Assembly: GCF_902459465.1 (NCBI RefSeq)
Contig: NC_047065.1
Span: 2,786,309 to 2,850,308, forward strand
Direction of reading: 5' to 3'
DNA: 64,000 bases
Source: Asterias rubens
Taxonomy: Eukaryota > Echinodermata > Asteroidea > Forcipulatida > Asteriidae
Positions 21,001 to 31,000 of this stretch are shown piece after piece (the stretch's first letter is position 1; each line of letters begins with the position of its first letter). The notes under the pieces were generated by a model, which made no database searches, was not told the DNA's origin, and worked only from the letters and a program-made list of their open reading frames with translations. Both the position numbers and the translations under genes were made by a program.

Positions 21001-23350
21001 GTTTGGATGCTGAATAAAAAATAAACTAAAAATAATAATAATAGTAATAATAAGTTTGGATTTTTCTTGCACGATAGCTGCCGATTTAAAAAGTTAATCA
21101 AACGGATTGTAAGTATAGGGACAATCATTTTTCAGATTAAAAAATGACCCCCCCCCCCACCCAAACCGCCCACCTGGGCCAAATTTCGAAGAACTGCCAA
21201 GCACAAAGATTTCCTAACAGGAAATGTTTGCCTTGACAAAAACAGAATTACCAACCGAAAATTTGCACGTGATTTTGCACAGCTAAATACCGGTATAACA
21301 AGCAATGCAACAAATGGAAATTTGGTTGATAATCCTGTTTTTTTATCAAGGAAGAAATGTCATGCTAAGCAAATTTGTGTGCTTAGCAGCTCGATGAAAT
21401 TGGGAACATGTATTGGTCACTACTGAACCCGCTAACGATAAAACAAAATAAACTTACCGAGATTTGGAATGTTTTGCAACTCCGGGCAAGCATTTTCCGG
21501 CTTTTGGTGAGGATTTTTAACCATTTCCGTAAGTCCTGATTCTTGGTGATTATATGAAAAAGAAGGAAATGTAAACAATGTCAATTGCACACCTCCATAA
21601 GCAAATGAAGTATTGAATCTGACCACACATAAAGAGTCCTGTTGGTTCATGTGTTATCAGATTTGGTGATAATAAGGAAAAGAAGGAAAATGTAAAAAAA
21701 AATAAAAAATTAAAAAAAAATGAAATTACATCTCAAATGAAGTATTTACAGCAGGCACAATTTAAAGGCAGTGGACACTATTGGTAATTTCTCAAAATAA
21801 TTATTAGCATACAATCTTTGGTGACGAGTAATGGGGAGAGGTTTATACTATAAAACATTGTGAGAAACGGCTCCCTCTGAAGTGACGTAGTTTTCAGGAA
21901 ATAAGTAATTTTCCACGAATTTGATTTCGGGACCTCAGATTTAGAATTTGAGGTCACGAAATCAAGCATCTGGAAGCACACAACTTTGTGTGATCAGGGT
22001 GTTTTTTGTTTCATTATTTTCTCGCAACTTCGACGACCATTGAGCTCAATTTTTTACAGGTTTGTTATTTTGTGCATTATGTTGAGATACAGCAAGTGAG
22101 AAGACTGGTGTTTGACAATTAACAATAGTGTCCACTGTCTTTAAGAGTCCCATATTTATGTTCACCTGTTCTCGACAACGAACCTATATGGGTTTCAATA
22201 AGTGAACCCAAATATTTTGAACCATTATGAGAAGGTCCCGATACTTGGTGATATGAAAAGAAGGACGAATTTTAAAATAGGTTCACCTCTTCTTGAAAAC
22301 GAACCTCGGCTTTTATATAGCACCTTATAAACCCAAAGGGCGTTCCTGTAAGTTTGGGACTATTGTTTTTATGAGACCTAATCCTTTTAAATAACACCAT
22401 GTAATGTTCACAAGATGCTACGGCGCATACAGCAGCCACAGCCAGGAGCACCGGGGCAAACCCCTTCTCTTTTCGATAAGTGCACTGGGTTCTTCGTGCA
22501 TTACACAACATACAGGACCAACGGCTTTACGTCCCGTCCGAAGGACAAAGCAGTAGTTAGGTGTCTTACTTAAGGACACAAGATGTCACAACTGGGACTC
22601 GAACCCACATTCTCTGATCAGAAACGCCAGAATTTGAATTCGGTGCTCTTGAAGCCATTGTACACTTTCGGTAAACAGTATTGTCCAAAGGCCCACACTT
22701 CTTGTATCACAACTTATTTATAAAATAACAAACCTGTGAAAATTTAGGCCCAATCGGCCATCGGAGTCTGGAGAAAATAACGGGAAACCCCACCCTTGTT
22801 TCCGCACGTTTCGCCGTGTTTACTATAAATCCATAATTCTCGTTGTCGAGAATTGATAATTGTGTTATTGTTTTCTCAAAAAGTAAAGCATTTCATGGAA
22901 TAATAATTTCAAGAGAAATCTTTCACCATTACCTTCTATAAACCCTGTAGGTTATTTGTAAATCTGTGAAATTTTATTTGTTTTCTGTTCCGAAAGTGTA
23001 TAATGGCTTTAATCACTCGGCCCACGACACTTCCAGATGGGCAAACATATTGACCATGAAAATAATTCCTTCGTGGTTTAACAGTAGGCGGCTATGCCTA
23101 GAAAGGTATACACCCACTATTCAACTTTATGGCAACAGGTTATCGTACCTGTCAACACTCCCTCGGATCGGAGTGAGTTCGAAGAGACCGTCACAATTCT
23201 TCCAATTACCACAGCTTCACGTAAATGCAGAACTCTCATACAAATCAACGTACAAACAACCCCAAGAAGTAAACAACCGAACATGATCTTTCGGACAACA
23301 AGCATTTTGGTGCTGCTAAACTGGTTCTGAATACAACCATGTCCGTACAC
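18016..23350 (-). CDS. B4GALT: Beta-1,4-galactosyltransferase (GT7 family), complete, seven exons
   Basis: Minus-strand exons 23350-23149, 21535-21458, 20663-20407, 20089-19973, 19283-19096, 18645-18409 and 18145-18016 join with matching phases to 402 aa (387 if translation starts at Met16, 23,305). In the family, these Golgi type II enzymes move galactose from UDP-Gal to terminal GlcNAc. Features in order: signal anchor (about 22-38), CPE stem motif (about 84-86), VPFRNR (184-189), FNR (224-226), DVD metal site (250-252), Tyr287 before FGG (the residue that favours Gal over GalNAc), WGWCCEDDD (310-318) and the C-terminal TDGLNSI block. The usual WGWGGEDDD has both glycines replaced by cysteine. 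The last exon is easy to miss: exon 6 ends at a GTAAGTC donor whose TAA mimics a stop. Introns carry MITE-A, MITE-D and MITE-B pieces. Which of B4GALT1-6 it matches is not resolved. Confidence 0.92.
18198..18365. mobile_element. MITE-B half in the last B4GALT intron
   Basis: Only the right half is present, ending ACGTGTCAGGTCCCTTTAA. Confidence 0.7.
18912..19062. mobile_element. MITE-D hairpin element in a B4GALT intron
   Basis: Second copy of the 152-bp hairpin at 9569. The arms match over about 65 bp (TTTAGCTTCCCTGGGTCG and complement) with a short loop. It lies between exons 5 and 6. The flanking bases ATAG on both sides may be the target duplication. Confidence 0.9.
19374..19605. mobile_element. 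MITE-A copy in a B4GALT intron
   Basis: Begins GGGGCCAATTTCATAGAGC with TTAAGC motifs. The second end is truncated at CAGCTTAAG, after the family's TTTTTTGCTTAAGC. Confidence 0.8.
19610..19972. other. B4GALT intron 4, remainder
   Basis: A MITE-B interior fragment is present at about 19,665-19,765 (ACGAAGTTGTGTGCTATCAG, then GAGACCTCAAATTC). Nothing else is recognised. Confidence 0.5.
20664..21457. other. B4GALT intron 2
   Basis: Contains a TAA-type microsatellite near 21,020-21,050, C-tract and G-tract homopolymers (20,715 and 21,145) and a MITE-A copy at 21,174-21,408. A hydrophobic minus-strand frame around 20,943-21,128 results mostly from the microsatellite. Confidence 0.6.
21174..21408. 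mobile_element. MITE-A copy in B4GALT intron 2
   Basis: Starts CTGGGCCAAATTTCGAAG and ends GCTCGATGAAATTGGG, with the internal AACCAAATTTCC / GGAAATTTGGTTG inverted pair that defines this family. Confidence 0.85.
21762..22144. mobile_element. MITE-B copy in B4GALT intron 1
   Basis: Flanked by perfect TTAA on both sides. Full length, with ends AGGCAGTGGACACTATTGG and AATAGTGTCCACTGTCT. Confidence 0.95.
22395..23030 (-). repeat. tRNA-Leu-derived SINE interrupted by MITE-C
   Basis: On the minus strand the head (acceptor GTGTCGT at 23,030, GGCCGAGTGATTAAGAGC) is split from its remainder (ACCGAATTCAAATTCTGG, GGGTTCGAGTCCC, then GTGTCCTTAAGTAAGACACC) by MITE-C at 22,649-23,012. Lies in B4GALT intron 1. 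Confidence 0.85.
22649..23012. mobile_element. MITE-C copy nested in a SINE
   Basis: Ends AGCCATTGTACACTTTCGG and CCGAAAGTGTATAATGGCT, flanked by TTGA and TTAA, within the SINE sequence. Confidence 0.9.
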
Positions 23351-23861
23351 AGGAGTGATTATGATTTGATATTAAATCGTACTTGTATTATGTCAACACT
23401 CAAAAGTATAGGTTGTGGGTGTTGGTGTGGAACATGTCCTAATTACTCTCCCTGCAGAGCTCCCTCTTCGCATATGAAAGTTATACAACCCATGAGAACT
23501 GATGGATTAGTCTCGTGAGTTCAGACTGAAGCAGTTTAACCCCGGGGTCAAGGTGGCAACATGTGTGCTCCCTGACCTTGTTTCCTGTAAGGAAATGCAC
23601 GTTTTGGGAATGGATGGTGGACAGAGGTCGACATAATTATGTCCGACCACAAGTCCTTTCTCGTTGGTTCCCTGGCAACTTTTGAATTAAGTAGACGTAA
23701 AAGCGTATATATTGTTTATTTGTGTTTATTTATTTATTTATTAATTCATTTCACGATCTTTATACATGATAAACTCCATATAAAAACTTTTAACTTTAAA
23801 GAGCTTTTTTAATTCCTGTTCACAATGTGCAATTCTGTTGTTAACTGTCAGTCATGTGTTT
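23351..23861. other. Upstream flank of B4GALT, no gene seen
   Basis: Should hold the B4GALT promoter or 5' UTR, because the gene reads leftward from 23,350. No specific site can be called. A TTTA-type run occurs at about 23,720-23,745. Confidence 0.4.
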
Positions 23862-24185
23862 CAAGGCACTGGACACTATTTTAGTATTACTGAAAATAAT
23901 TATTAGCGTAAAAAACTTACTTGGTATCAAGCAATGGAGAGCTGCTGATGGTATAAAATTAGTTTTTGAGAAAGAAATAATTAAAGTTTGATTTCGAGAC
24001 CTCACAACTCGGCGTGCGAAAAGCACACAACTCGTCCTTCCATTATTATCTCGCAACTTCGACCTCCAATTGAGTTCAAACTTTCACAAGCTGGTGGATT
24101 TGTGTGTATGTTGAGATACACTGACCAAGTGAGAAGACTGATCTTAGACCAATAGTGCCCAGTAACCAATAGTGTCCAGTATGAT
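23862..24185. mobile_element. MITE-B copy, diverged with deletions
   Basis: Ends GGCACTGGACACTATTTTAG and CAATAGTGTCCAGTATG. The internal segment is shortened. Confidence 0.8.
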
Positions 24186-24655
24186 AAAAATTGATGATTT
24201 TTTTTCCCAACCGCCGCAGTATGATGAAGTGAAATTTCTCAAAAAAATGCGTTATATGCCGACTCTGCAAAGCTGCATGCTGTACTTCTGTTGCCAATGA
24301 AATTTTCATTGCCAAAAATTTCCAGAATCATTACTAGAAACGTATGCAGACCCTTAACGGATGTTTTACGGATGGTTGGGACGTGCTGCTGGAGGTCCCG
24401 TGTGTTGTGCAACGTGCGTAAACAAGCCCAATTGAGAGAACGGTTTTGCCTTAGACGTGTGGACAAGTCGTTATGGTTCCACGCGGTGAGATAGTCGAGT
24501 TAATGCGATGGTGGCGAGATCACTGCTCTCGCGGGAACTGCTGGTTGCAGACTTCTACTCCCCATTAATGGGACCGTAGTCGTGACAGCAGTAGTAGAAT
24601 ACCGCGGGAATCGCGGGGAGAGTCGGAACGCTATCACCGCGACAGACATTTAACG
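24186..24655. other. Intergenic stretch with CpG-containing sequence, no gene recognised
   Basis: Overlapping reading frames on both strands at 24,239-24,494 have no recognisable domain. It leads into the TGCATATGCAA/GTCCGCC repeat block. Confidence 0.4.
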
Positions 24656-24659
24656 ACTT

Positions 24660-25130
24660 GTTCACAAGTCTAGGTTTGCCCCGGTGTCGCATGCAATTAT
24701 GTCCTCTATGCAATACTATCCGGAGGACATTATTGCATATGCAATAATTTCCGCCGGACGGTTTTGCATATGCAATCGTGTCCGCCCGGACGCTGCTGCA
24801 TAATGCAATGTGTCCGCCCGGAGACATTTACATACGCAGTAGTGTCCGCCAACGTGCAAAACCGTCCTTGCGGTAAATTAAACGTCCTTGGTCGACGGAA
24901 CACGTTCGCCAAGTGCATGTCATGAATGACATGGGAAATGTTCGGCCGTTGGGTATTCGCTGCAATCATAAAATACGTGAATATTCATGCTGCATATAGG
25001 TTCAGTGCATGCACGCTCGCTTACGCGTGGACATGTACAGTGATGTGTCCGCCGGACGGTTTTTGCATAGCCCCGGACACGAATGCATGTGCAAAAGTGT
25101 CCGGAGCGGACGGTATTGCATGGCGGAAAT
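24660..25130. repeat. Degenerate repeat block of TGCATATGCAA and GTCCGCCCGGAC modules
   Basis: Short modules alternate: TGCAATAC, TCCGGAGGACAT, TGCATATGCAATAA, TTCCGCCGGACGG, GCATATGCAATCG, TGTCCGCCCGGACG, TGCATAATGCAATG, TGTCCGCCCGGAG. They recur at 25,035-25,125 (TGTCCGCCGGACGG, GTGTCCGGAGCGGACGG). Both modules are partly palindromic, so many mirror-image reading frames appear. No gene is called. Confidence 0.75.
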
Positions 25131-25559
25131 AATTTCATTTGACACCGGTGTTCCTGGTTTTGAACACCTTGTAAACCAAAGGATCATCTCATAAAATAGT
25201 AAGATCTTGCAGGAAAAATCGATGTTTCTTGAGCATCACTGAGTGATAAGCAGCCACATTTATTGATGTTATTAAACAGAAAATGAAGTGGAAAATATGA
25301 TATGAAACAGTTATAAACAAAAATGTTGGAGCGCTTCCGAGTTTGCAATGTCATCCGTGACGCAGGCGCACATGCAAATCTTCTCTCCTAAACAGAAATT
25401 TCCTTTCTATGGTTTTACTGCGTTGTTATAATAACGCAGTTGAAACGTTTGTTTCAATCATGACGTCAATATTTTGTAGCGCTTATTACTAGGGGATGAA
25501 CGTTGAGCTCGATGTTAACTCCCGTTCCCAACAATAGACTGGCCCCTGTCTTTTAAGGA
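25131..25559. other. Intergenic stretch, no gene seen
   Basis: Contains a hairpin TACTGCGTTGTTATAATAACGCAGT-like sequence around 25,427-25,442 and a CRE-like TGACGTCA at about 25,462. Neither is tied to a gene. Confidence 0.4.
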
Positions 25560-25712
25560 ACTAGAGTGGATTCGGCTCAGGCTTGGCACCGCGGTTGTTT
25601 TGACAATTTTGCGCTTGCTTTGCGTACGTGCATACGGGTCTTCAGACGAGAGGGCGGAGCCTGAAGCCGAGTCCAAAGCCGAAGCCGTGGATTCGTGTAA
25701 AGAGCCATTTGA
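25560..25712. repeat. Inverted-repeat element (family K)
   Basis: Shares CGGTTGTTTTGACAATT, CAGACGAGAG and AGCCGAAGCCGTGG with 59,555-59,707. The ends are inverted (TTCGGCTC versus GAGCC...). The apparent reading frames on both strands arise from this repeat. Confidence 0.7.
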
Positions 25713-27121
25713 TTTCATTGATACGATGATTTCATTGGATAAACGTTCAGTGACGTGGCGTAAGATTTCCATATCTGTATTTCGATTGGTTTAAGGTAAC
25801 TCACACCATGGAGAAACTTAGATCGTAGCAATATTAATCTCAAACAAAAGTTGAGTTACTTTTTTATTTTCTGAGAGAAAATATGAGGCCTTATCGAATT
25901 TTGTAAAATATTGTTTATAATTATTATGATGATGATTATATCGGCCTCATCCTGGGTTTTTCAAAGAACTGCAGACCATCAATTTTAAAGTAATAATTAT
26001 CATTGGGACAAGCTTTTTTTGTGTCAAAACATTTCGGACCGAAGGAAAAATACTTTCCAGGCGCCGTGTGCCCTCCCTCCTCCTCAGTCAGAAATGGTCA
26101 GCAAAATCCCAGCCGGAAAGCAGCACCTGGTAGCAGTTTAAATACGATTCAAAGTTCAAACCTATAAGTTCAAGTTAATAATCTACTGAATTGTTTGTCC
26201 ATGTCAGTTCGACTCTGAGACGCATATCACCCCGTACTCACTGAATGTTACATGTTGAGCTTTTAGAACTGCTTGCCGAAGTTTTTTAGGGTCACTTGAA
26301 GTTCAACAAGGCTAAGTTTGCACAAGGGACCAACCACTTTGTTGACTGGGGGGGGGGGCAAATATTGCCTATTATTTAAAGCTTTTTTGTATTGTTAAAA
26401 TTACCAAGAAAAAATCCAAACGATCGTGAGGAGTTTGGTTTGAGAAGTTTTGAAGAAAAAGACCCTATGTGCAACGCACTGCTGCTGGGGAGATAGCCGG
26501 TGCGAGAGCAATGAGGCCATTTTGATATCGCATGTGCAAGGACTAGGAAACGAGTCTGTGGTTTATCTTGACCAAAGATCGTAGGGGGCGCCGCACGTTT
26601 TGTGTACAAGTACAAAAACACGTACACGTTGTGCACACTATCGCCAACACGTTTCTTTTTAGTAGACACAAATTGTCTAAAATATATCAATAAACGAGAT
26701 AACCTACAACAACGGTTATCAGATTAGACTTGTACGTGTTCTTCCTCCATGGTGATGTAGCCCTAGTCGCAATGAAGTTTAGCTATTTTATTTTTATCCA
26801 ACCAGGGCGGCAAGGAACAATTCTTTCTTCCTCCTCCATGAATTGAGTAAGTTCTGAAAAAAAAATGCACTTGTTGAATTGAATTGAAAACAGAAAAGTA
26901 TTTATTATTTATATTAACCACAGTGGCATGCATACACCGTTATAACTCCATGTCTATTGTAGAGACTCCCGAGACTTGCAATGGAAGTTGGTTAAATTAA
27001 AGAAATGGGTGGATTACAAAACTGAATTTGACTTTGGGGGGTTGGAGCGCCTCTTAATTAATTCAAATTCTTACTTAGCCCAGGTATAGTCATAGAGTAA
27101 ATGGTATAGTAAAGACCCAGT
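25713..27121. other. Intergenic stretch, no gene recognised
   Basis: Contains a G-run at 26,348-26,358 and a minus-strand frame (26,376-26,690) without recognisable domains. No exon is supportable. Confidence 0.4.
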
Positions 27122-27303
27122 AACTGGGGCGCTGTACTCTTTTTTTTCGAAATTTTGACATTTTCGGTCGTGCTATAGTCTGACCGTAGTTGCGATAACG
27201 TATCCCTCCTCCCGACGGGCGCTGGGAGGAGGGTTACGATTATCGCAACTAGTATGACCGTTAATGTCAAAATTTTGAAAAAAGGAATACAGCGCCCCAG
27301 TTA
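27122..27303. mobile_element. Nested palindromic element (about 182 bp)
   Basis: Outer arms AACTGGGGCGCTGTACTC / TACAGCGCCCCAGTT with GAAATTTTGACATT and its complement inside. At the centre lies a MITE-E hairpin (27,186-27,252: GTTGCGATAACGTATCCCTC / GAGGGTTACGATTATCGCAAC). Confidence 0.85.
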
Positions 27304-27496
27304 TAGCCCAGGTTGGACTCCTCTGTTGCAGCAGCTGAGCTGACTGACCTGCTGAATAAAAATTACTAATATTGAGTGAGTACTGTACAAAACAGTTTTT
27401 CTCTTGACATTGAACAATCCCTATAGTATTATATGCATATTAAGGACTATAATTAATGGTTACACTTTACAGCTCATCTAGGAAACTAAACTGGGA

Positions 27497-27564
27497 TGTA
27501 GTTGCGGTAACGTAGCCCTCCTCTCGACGGCGGAGCTGGAGGAGGAGGGTTACGTCGTTACTGG
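27497..27564. repeat. MITE-E hairpin copy
   Basis: GTAGTTGCGGTAACGTAGCC is followed by GGAGGAGGGTTACGTCGTTAC, an imperfect inverse. Confidence 0.75.
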
Positions 27565-28089
27565 GTGCGTTGGTGATGTCATTGGTCAACGGTGTGAATA
27601 GAAATAAAAGAAAAAGAAACAGCAAATTTATGCTGTATTTCTTGAAAGCCAGACTTGGGTTTACAGTAGACCTACTCCTAGAGTATGAGGTTCGTTCCGC
27701 TATCATTCATGGAGAGTATAGCGAAACGAACCTTTTTAAAGTTTTTTTATTGGGAGCCCAATAAATCATCTAAATAGTGTCACACTCCAGCTTATCTGGC
27801 ACTTTTTATCTTTGGGGGCTAGGTTTACAGCATCCTTGAGTCAGCCAGAGGTCGTAGGACTCTATTTAGTCAGCAGCAGGGCGACATGTTGGAATGTTGA
27901 GGTGGAAGGCACATATTACGTAGGCCGCTGTTGAGGGTAGATATAAAAAAAAACTAAGATGGTTCCAGATCTTAACTGTTGTTGGATAGAATGAGAATTT
28001 GTATTGGTCGTTTTTTGTTGCATATACTCTCATTGTTGAACTTCTCAGTATGACGACCATGACCCATCACTGATGTCCAAATACCAACC
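27565..28089. other. Probable promoter/5' leader region of the PDPR-like gene, no element assigned
   Basis: Includes an imperfect inverted pair around AGGTTCGTTCCGCTATC / GATAGCGAAACGAACCT-type sequence (27,687-27,732). No core promoter motif can be assigned with confidence. Confidence 0.35.
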
Positions 28090-31000
28090 ATGCTGCACAC
28101 ATACTCAACTCGTATTACTCGATGTATTCAACATGCCTACAAATACCCGACGAGCACTGTGCCATCAGTGCTGCATCGTCACCATAGCTCTAAGTCCACA
28201 CTAGATGCTCAACAAGGCCAGCTCCCCAAAGAGGCTGAGGTAGTGATATGTGGTGGAGGTATAGCTGGGCTGTCAGCAGCTTACAATCTTGCTAAGCAAG
28301 GATTGACTGATGTGGTACTTCTGGAGCAAGGAAGGTTGGTGTGAATTTTTTTTAATTTTTTATACAGTCCTCGAATTAACCCACAGCACCAACAGCAATT
28401 GCCAAGGTGCCCTTTGCTTTTGCTGTGTTGCCCTGTGCAAGGATCCAATACAAATTTACATTTCGCTCGTAGGTGCCCCTTACTATGAGGGAAATTGCTG
28501 TGCCCCTTCGAGAGCGAAGTTTGGGCTCAATGTCATGGCTCTGCTTACCGTAAGCACAGAATCAGCGCTTACGGAAGCAGGAAATTCTGTGCTTACAGCA
28601 AGCGTATTTCACAGGTTAGCGGCAAATTTTGGCTTATGCGCAGGCGTACTCCGCGTTACTAGGCATTCTACGCTTACAAGCCTAGCGCAGAAATTTGGCA
28701 CTTGCACCTAAGCGGGGAATCGTGATCATAAGCGCAGAATTAGGCGGTAAGCAGAGCCATGAAATTGGGCCCAGGTCCTGCCCTTACACAGTTCTGTGGA
28801 AAAAAATCCACAGGAATCGAACCCATGACAATCATAAAACAACAAGCCTGTGAATATTTGGACTCAATTGGTCATAGAAGTTGCAAAATAATTATGAAAA
28901 AGAAAAACGCCCTTGCTGCACATTATTTGTGTGCTTTTCAGATGCCTAAAAAAAAGGGCTGCAAAGTCTTGTTTAATATTTTAGTGAGAAATGACTACTT
29001 CCTTACTTCAGAGGGAGCCGTTTCTCATGATGTTTTATACTATCAACAGCTCTCCGTTGCTCGTTACCAAAGTAAGTTTTTATGCTAACACTTATTTTGA
29101 ATAATGACCAATAGTTTTCAAGAACCATTGATTTGTTTTTGTATACAGCTTAACCTGTGGTACAACGTGGCATGCGGCAGGGCTTATTGGTCTATTCAGG
29201 AAAGACTCGTTACATGCTGCACTATCCCTCAGGACTGCAAACCTTTATGCCAGACTCGAGGAAGAGACTGGGCTTAATACTGGTAAGTCAATCTTGGATG
29301 AAAATCGGGAATGTTATACCGGTGTGGCGGTTTCAACTTTCCGCACAGCAAGCGAAAGTAGTCTATTATTAGTGACGTATGAGTCATCCGTTACCCTCCG
29401 GTAGCTGTCATGGCGGCGTCCACGAGTCAAGTACAACTAGCGGCAAACGCGTGGATCGTATGGGTTGGGTTTTTATGTAAGCAGAGTGTGACCTGCCTAA
29501 AGTTGTACCCATGAATACATGTAAAGATGGGACAAGAGATTATGTGACTACACAGAAAATAATCGTCATAATAAACAATTTGGGGTCACTGCTGAGAGAA
29601 CTGCAGTACTCGCCAGGGTACTCGCGGCGGTATCTGACAGGTCACCCGGAAAACTGAACACGCCGGAAAGCTAAAACTGTTCGAACAACGTGATGATATG
29701 TCCAACTACGTCACTTGGAAAACTGAACACGGCGGAAGACTGAAACCGCCACACCGGATTCAAGCCTTTGTGTTTGATCAGCAGAGTGTGGGTTCGAGTC
29801 CCAGTCGTGACACTTTTGTTTTTAAGCGAGACACTTTGCCATGATTGATTCGTAAAAGTTTTGGAGGTAGTGCTTTCTGCTCTAACAGCCAGGCTTCGGA
29901 CTGATGATACCCAAGCCTGCATACGTTTGAACTGTAAAGGGGTTACCTTGTTTCAGCCCCAGGAGTAGGAGGCAACGAGCCCCGATGTTCCTGGCTGTGG
30001 CTGCTGTATGCGCCAAAGCACCTGGGTCTCAGAATTCATCACTGCAATATCTTATCTTTCTGAACGTTTGTAACCTTGAGTACCTTGTTTGGTAGATACA
30101 TGCGCTATATAAGACTTCAATATTATTATTTTTTTTAAATTATTTTTATATAAAAAAAATTGTTTTAAAATTCTTCTTATTTTCCAGTAAACCTTGCTTT
30201 TAGGCTGACCCCTATGGATAGCAGTCTCTGGGATTTTGTTCTCATTGTGCCTTGTTTATTTCAGGATATACCAAAACTGGGTCGGTGATTGTAGCACAAA
30301 CCAAGGATCGCATGATAGAAATCAAAAGGAATGCAGCACTGGCAAAGTAAGAAACAAAATATGCATTACCAACGATTTGATAACGATCTTGACAATGATT
30401 TTATTATGATTTTGTGATGATTTCAAGATGATCCATGATGATTTCATGATGATTTTGTTATGATGTCATTGGGATTTGGTGATGATTTCACGATGATTTC
30501 ATGATTATTTCATGATGATTTCATGACGATTTCATGATGATTTCATGATGATTTCAGCACGGTTTTGTGATTTCATGAGGATTTCGTCATTATGATTAAT
30601 TGACAATTTCATTAAAATATGATGATGATTTATTGATGATTTCATGACAATTTCATGACAATTTCATCATTAAGGTGAAGATTTCATTATGATTTGATGA
30701 TAATTTGATTGATGGTTGCCTTCGACTAGGTTTCGTTAACCAATATCTGGTTTTATCTTCTGCTAGAGCGAGAAATTTAGAGCACACTCTGCTAGCTCCG
30801 TCTGAGATTAACTCCTTGGTACCATGGTTAAGAACAGACGATCTTGAAGGAGGCATTTATCTTCCGCAAGATGGAGTGACTGATCCAACCAATACGGCTA
30901 TGTCTCTTGCGAGAGGTGCCAAGAATAGAGGTATCTAGCAGCCTCATGTAGGCATATCAACAACAATAATAATGGGACTCAAACCCACACCTTGGCAGTT

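Noticed and set aside
20943..21128. Leucine-rich hydrophobic minus-strand frame, a possible membrane anchor for B4GALT
   Set aside because: The leucine run comes from a TAA-type microsatellite. The exon at 23,149-23,350 gives a better anchor and the right splice phase.
24555..25187. Several overlapping Cys/His-rich frames on both strands
   Set aside because: They mirror each other because the underlying modules are palindromic, and no domain is recognisable.
25515..25794. Serine/glutamate-rich frames on both strands
   Set aside because: The segment is a repeat element also present at 59,555-59,707.
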